A stretch of DNA of 14,154 nucleotides, taken from contig JAZDID010000041.1 in NCBI GenBank assembly GCA_043805315.1, positions 1 through 14,154 on the forward strand, given 5' to 3'. Origin of the DNA: JAHJEM01 sp043805315. GTDB taxonomy: Archaea > Nanobdellota > Nanobdellia > Woesearchaeales > JAHJEM01. A model generated the notes under the pieces. That model was not told the DNA's origin. It ran no database searches and saw only the letters and a program-made list of their open reading frames with translations. The translations under genes and the position numbers were made by a program. This document shows, one piece after another, positions 12,900 through 14,154 of the stretch; position 1 is the first letter of the stretch; each line of letters opens with the position of its first letter.

Positions 12900-13877
12900 A
12901 TGAAAAAAGGGCCAATACAGCAAAAACGTGAGGAAAAAGCGATGAAAGACAGTCCTGTCTACGATTTCGTTTCGCTCGGCTCTGGCAGCGCAGGCATGGC
13001 TGGCGCGATCTATGCTGCACGGTTCAATCTTAAAACTCTCGTCATCGGCTCTGAGCTGGGCGGCACGCTGAATGAGACTGACCGTGTTGAGAATTATCCT
13101 GGCTTCACGATGATTAGCGGCATCGAGCTCATGCAGAAGTTCAGGGAGCAGGCAGAGCATGTGGGAGTGAAGTTTCTCAGTGACCTGGTCATTGGTGTCA
13201 AGAAACTGCCTGACAAGGATGGAAAGCCGTTGTTCGAGATCCAGACAGAAGGCAATGGCAGTATTCATGCACGGACTATCCTGTATGCGCTCGGCTCAAA
13301 GCGGAGGCTCTTGGATATCCCTGGAGAAAAAGATTTTGCCGGAAGAGGTGTCAGCTATTGCGCGATCTGTGACGCGCCATTCTATACGAGAAAGACTGTC
13401 GGCATTGTGGGCGGCTCTGATTCTGCCTGCCTTGCAGCACTCATCATCGCAGACCACGCGGCAAAGACCTTCATCATCTACCGCAAGGACAAGCTGAGAG
13501 GAGAGCCTGTCAATGTGAGCCGCGTCCTCAAGAATCCAAAGATCACAGTCATCTACAACACGAATGTGCTGGAGATCAAGGGAGACAAGCTCATCAATAC
13601 AGTCATCCTCGACAGCCCGTACAAAGGAAAAAAGAAGCTTGACCTTGACGGCTTGTTTGTCCAGATCGGCTCGATCCCGAACAACGAGTTCGCGAAAGCT
13701 CTTGGCGTGCAGCTTGACCAGCGTGGTCACATAATCATCGACAAGTTCTCTCAGACAAATGTCAGAGGAATATTCGCAGCAGGAGATATCGCTGACGGGC
13801 CCATGGAGCAGGTCATCACCGGAGTTGCAGAGGCGTGCATCGCGAGCCAGACTGCGCATGAGCTGTTGAAGAAGTAA
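12900..13877 (+). CDS. trxB: Thioredoxin reductase-like FAD/NAD(P)-binding flavoprotein
   Basis: A 325-residue protein of the low-molecular-weight thioredoxin reductase family, which passes electrons from NAD(P)H through FAD to a redox-active Cys pair and then to thioredoxin-like partners in the cytoplasm. Seen: FAD site G-S-G-S-A-G (27-32); E-N-Y-P-G-F (64-69); redox pair C-A-I-C-D (154-158); NAD(P) site G-G-S-D-S-A (171-176); and the C-terminal FAD motif G-I-F-A-A-G-D-I-A (290-298). The usual H-R-R-x-x-x-R after the NADPH fold is replaced by Y-R-K-D-K-L-R (194-200), so the electron donor may be other than NADPH. The start at 12900 follows from the TATA spacing; a second in-frame ATG at 12942 gives 311 residues. 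It may supply thiol redox balance for cells that make many disulfide proteins; that link is inferred. Confidence 0.88.
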   Translation: MKKGPIQQKREEKAMKDSPVYDFVSLGSGSAGMAGAIYAARFNLKTLVIGSELGGTLNETDRVENYPGFTMISGIELMQKFREQAEHVGVKFLSDLVIGVKKLPDKDGKPLFEIQTEGNGSIHARTILYALGSKRRLLDIPGEKDFAGRGVSYCAICDAPFYTRKTVGIVGGSDSACLAALIIADHAAKTFIIYRKDKLRGEPVNVSRVLKNPKITVIYNTNVLEIKGDKLINTVILDSPYKGKKKLDLDGLFVQIGSIPNNEFAKALGVQLDQRGHIIIDKFSQTNVRGIFAAGDIADGPMEQVITGVAEACIASQTAHELLKK

Positions 13878-13968
13878 GGATGGATTCTTATTGGAGAGAG
13901 ATGCGGTCAGTTAGATATGACATTATTCTATTTTCATGCTGAAGCACGCCACCAGCACGGCGGCAGAC

Positions 13969-14026
13969 GGACACTCTTCGCTGAAGCTTCGAGTGTCCTA
14001 CCCGACACCCCGCAGGGGGCAACCCC
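13969..14026. other. GC-rich cluster of mutually exclusive hairpins
   Basis: GGACACTC (13969-13976) pairs perfectly with GAGTGTCC (13991-13998). GTGTC of that second arm (13993-13997) can instead pair with GACAC at 14004-14008. CCCC at 14008-14011 pairs with GGGG at 14015-14018, and GGGG (14016-14019) alternatively pairs with CCCC at 14023-14026. Four overlapping stems compete. It lies between convergent genes, downstream of trxB, and could be a terminator, a processed RNA or part of a repeat. Confidence 0.45.
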
Positions 14027-14152
14027 TCATCCTTGCCCACATTTTTTAGCAAGTGCTGCTCCTTGTTTGAGTGTGAGGAAGAATTTCCATCCTTCCCAGA
14101 GTGATTGCCAGCCTGGATTTCCGTCGCTTTTGCGATTGAGAAATCCGCCCAT
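14027..14152 (-). CDS. C-terminal part or whole of a small ORF at the window edge
   Basis: An open frame of 41 codons on the minus strand: it begins ATG at 14152, two bases inside the edge, and runs M-G-G-F-L-N-R-K-S-D-G to K-K-C-G-Q-G before TGA. The composition (G-W-Q-S-L-W-E-G-W-K-F-F, then L-K-Q-G-A-A-L-A-K-K-C) looks coding. Because the frame is still open at the border, the true start may lie outside and this may be the end of a longer protein. No family recognised. Confidence 0.45.
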   Translation of the reverse strand: MGGFLNRKSDGNPGWQSLWEGWKFFLTLKQGAALAKKCGQG

Positions 14153-14154
14153 TT

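Noticed and set aside
13917..14154. Plus-strand frame open from ATG 13917 to the window end
   Set aside because: It crosses the GC-rich hairpin cluster and its second half, rich in Pro, Ser and His, looks like the antisense of the more coding-like minus ORF. It cannot be excluded without sequence beyond the edge.
1..14154. CRISPR array or tRNA gene
   Set aside because: No regularly spaced direct repeats with unique spacers, and no cloverleaf with a T-arm signature was found by eye on either strand.

Overview
The window looks like archaeal chromosome, most likely from a DPANN-type lineage such as Woesearchaeota or Pacearchaeota; the lineage is inference, the archaeal assignment is better supported. 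Genes are preceded by archaeal TATA boxes (several read TTTAAATA). For five genes the start codon lies about 25-28 bases from the centre of such a box (ileS, the wHTH gene, the 49-residue gene, trxB, and an upstream mini-ORF in several leaders), which is the leaderless geometry. Other starts carry a GGTGAT-type Shine-Dalgarno that matches the archaeal 16S rRNA tail. T-rich runs without hairpins follow several genes. No tRNA, rRNA, CRISPR array or transposase gene is visible.

Layout. Positions 1-100 hold a repeat of two adjacent hairpins; a second copy lies at about 6441-6548. Positions 153-1814 (minus) are a three-gene operon: a TIM-barrel protein of the AP endonuclease 2/xylose isomerase-like fold, a small archaeal DNA-binding-type protein, and a DUF2062 membrane protein. 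Position 1931 begins a small Cys-rich lipoprotein (plus). A divergent pair follows: a winged-helix regulator (2422-2784, minus) and a small archaeal conserved protein (2888-3178, plus). A full-length isoleucyl-tRNA synthetase occupies 3182-6334 (minus). A 485-base gene-poor stretch holds the second repeat, two CACGTG sites, a short tandem repeat and the next promoter.

From 6758 to 12815 the plus strand is an island of secreted or surface proteins: a membrane-anchored protein with four PEGA domains and a beta-helix; a lipoprotein with PEGA, two Ig-like domains and two Cys modules; a protein made of five Cys modules; a 49-residue cytoplasmic-type protein; and a lipoprotein with two CGNG-type Cys repeats. 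A thioredoxin-reductase-like flavoprotein follows (12900-13877). The window ends with a GC-rich set of alternative hairpins and the end of a minus-strand ORF.

Two patterns tie the island together. First, one six-cysteine module (spacing about 30-11-12 to 15-6 to 10-5) occurs eight times in three proteins, at 1931, 9119 and 10686. Its residues suggest an extracellular disulfide-bonded, possibly N-glycosylated, repeat domain that I do not recognise as a named family. Second, four secreted-protein genes (6820, 9119, 10686, 12342) are each preceded by a 13-21 codon mini-ORF. It starts near the predicted transcription start and stops either overlapping the main ATG or exactly four bases before it. 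This suggests leaderless translation of a leader peptide followed by coupled or reinitiated translation of the exported protein.
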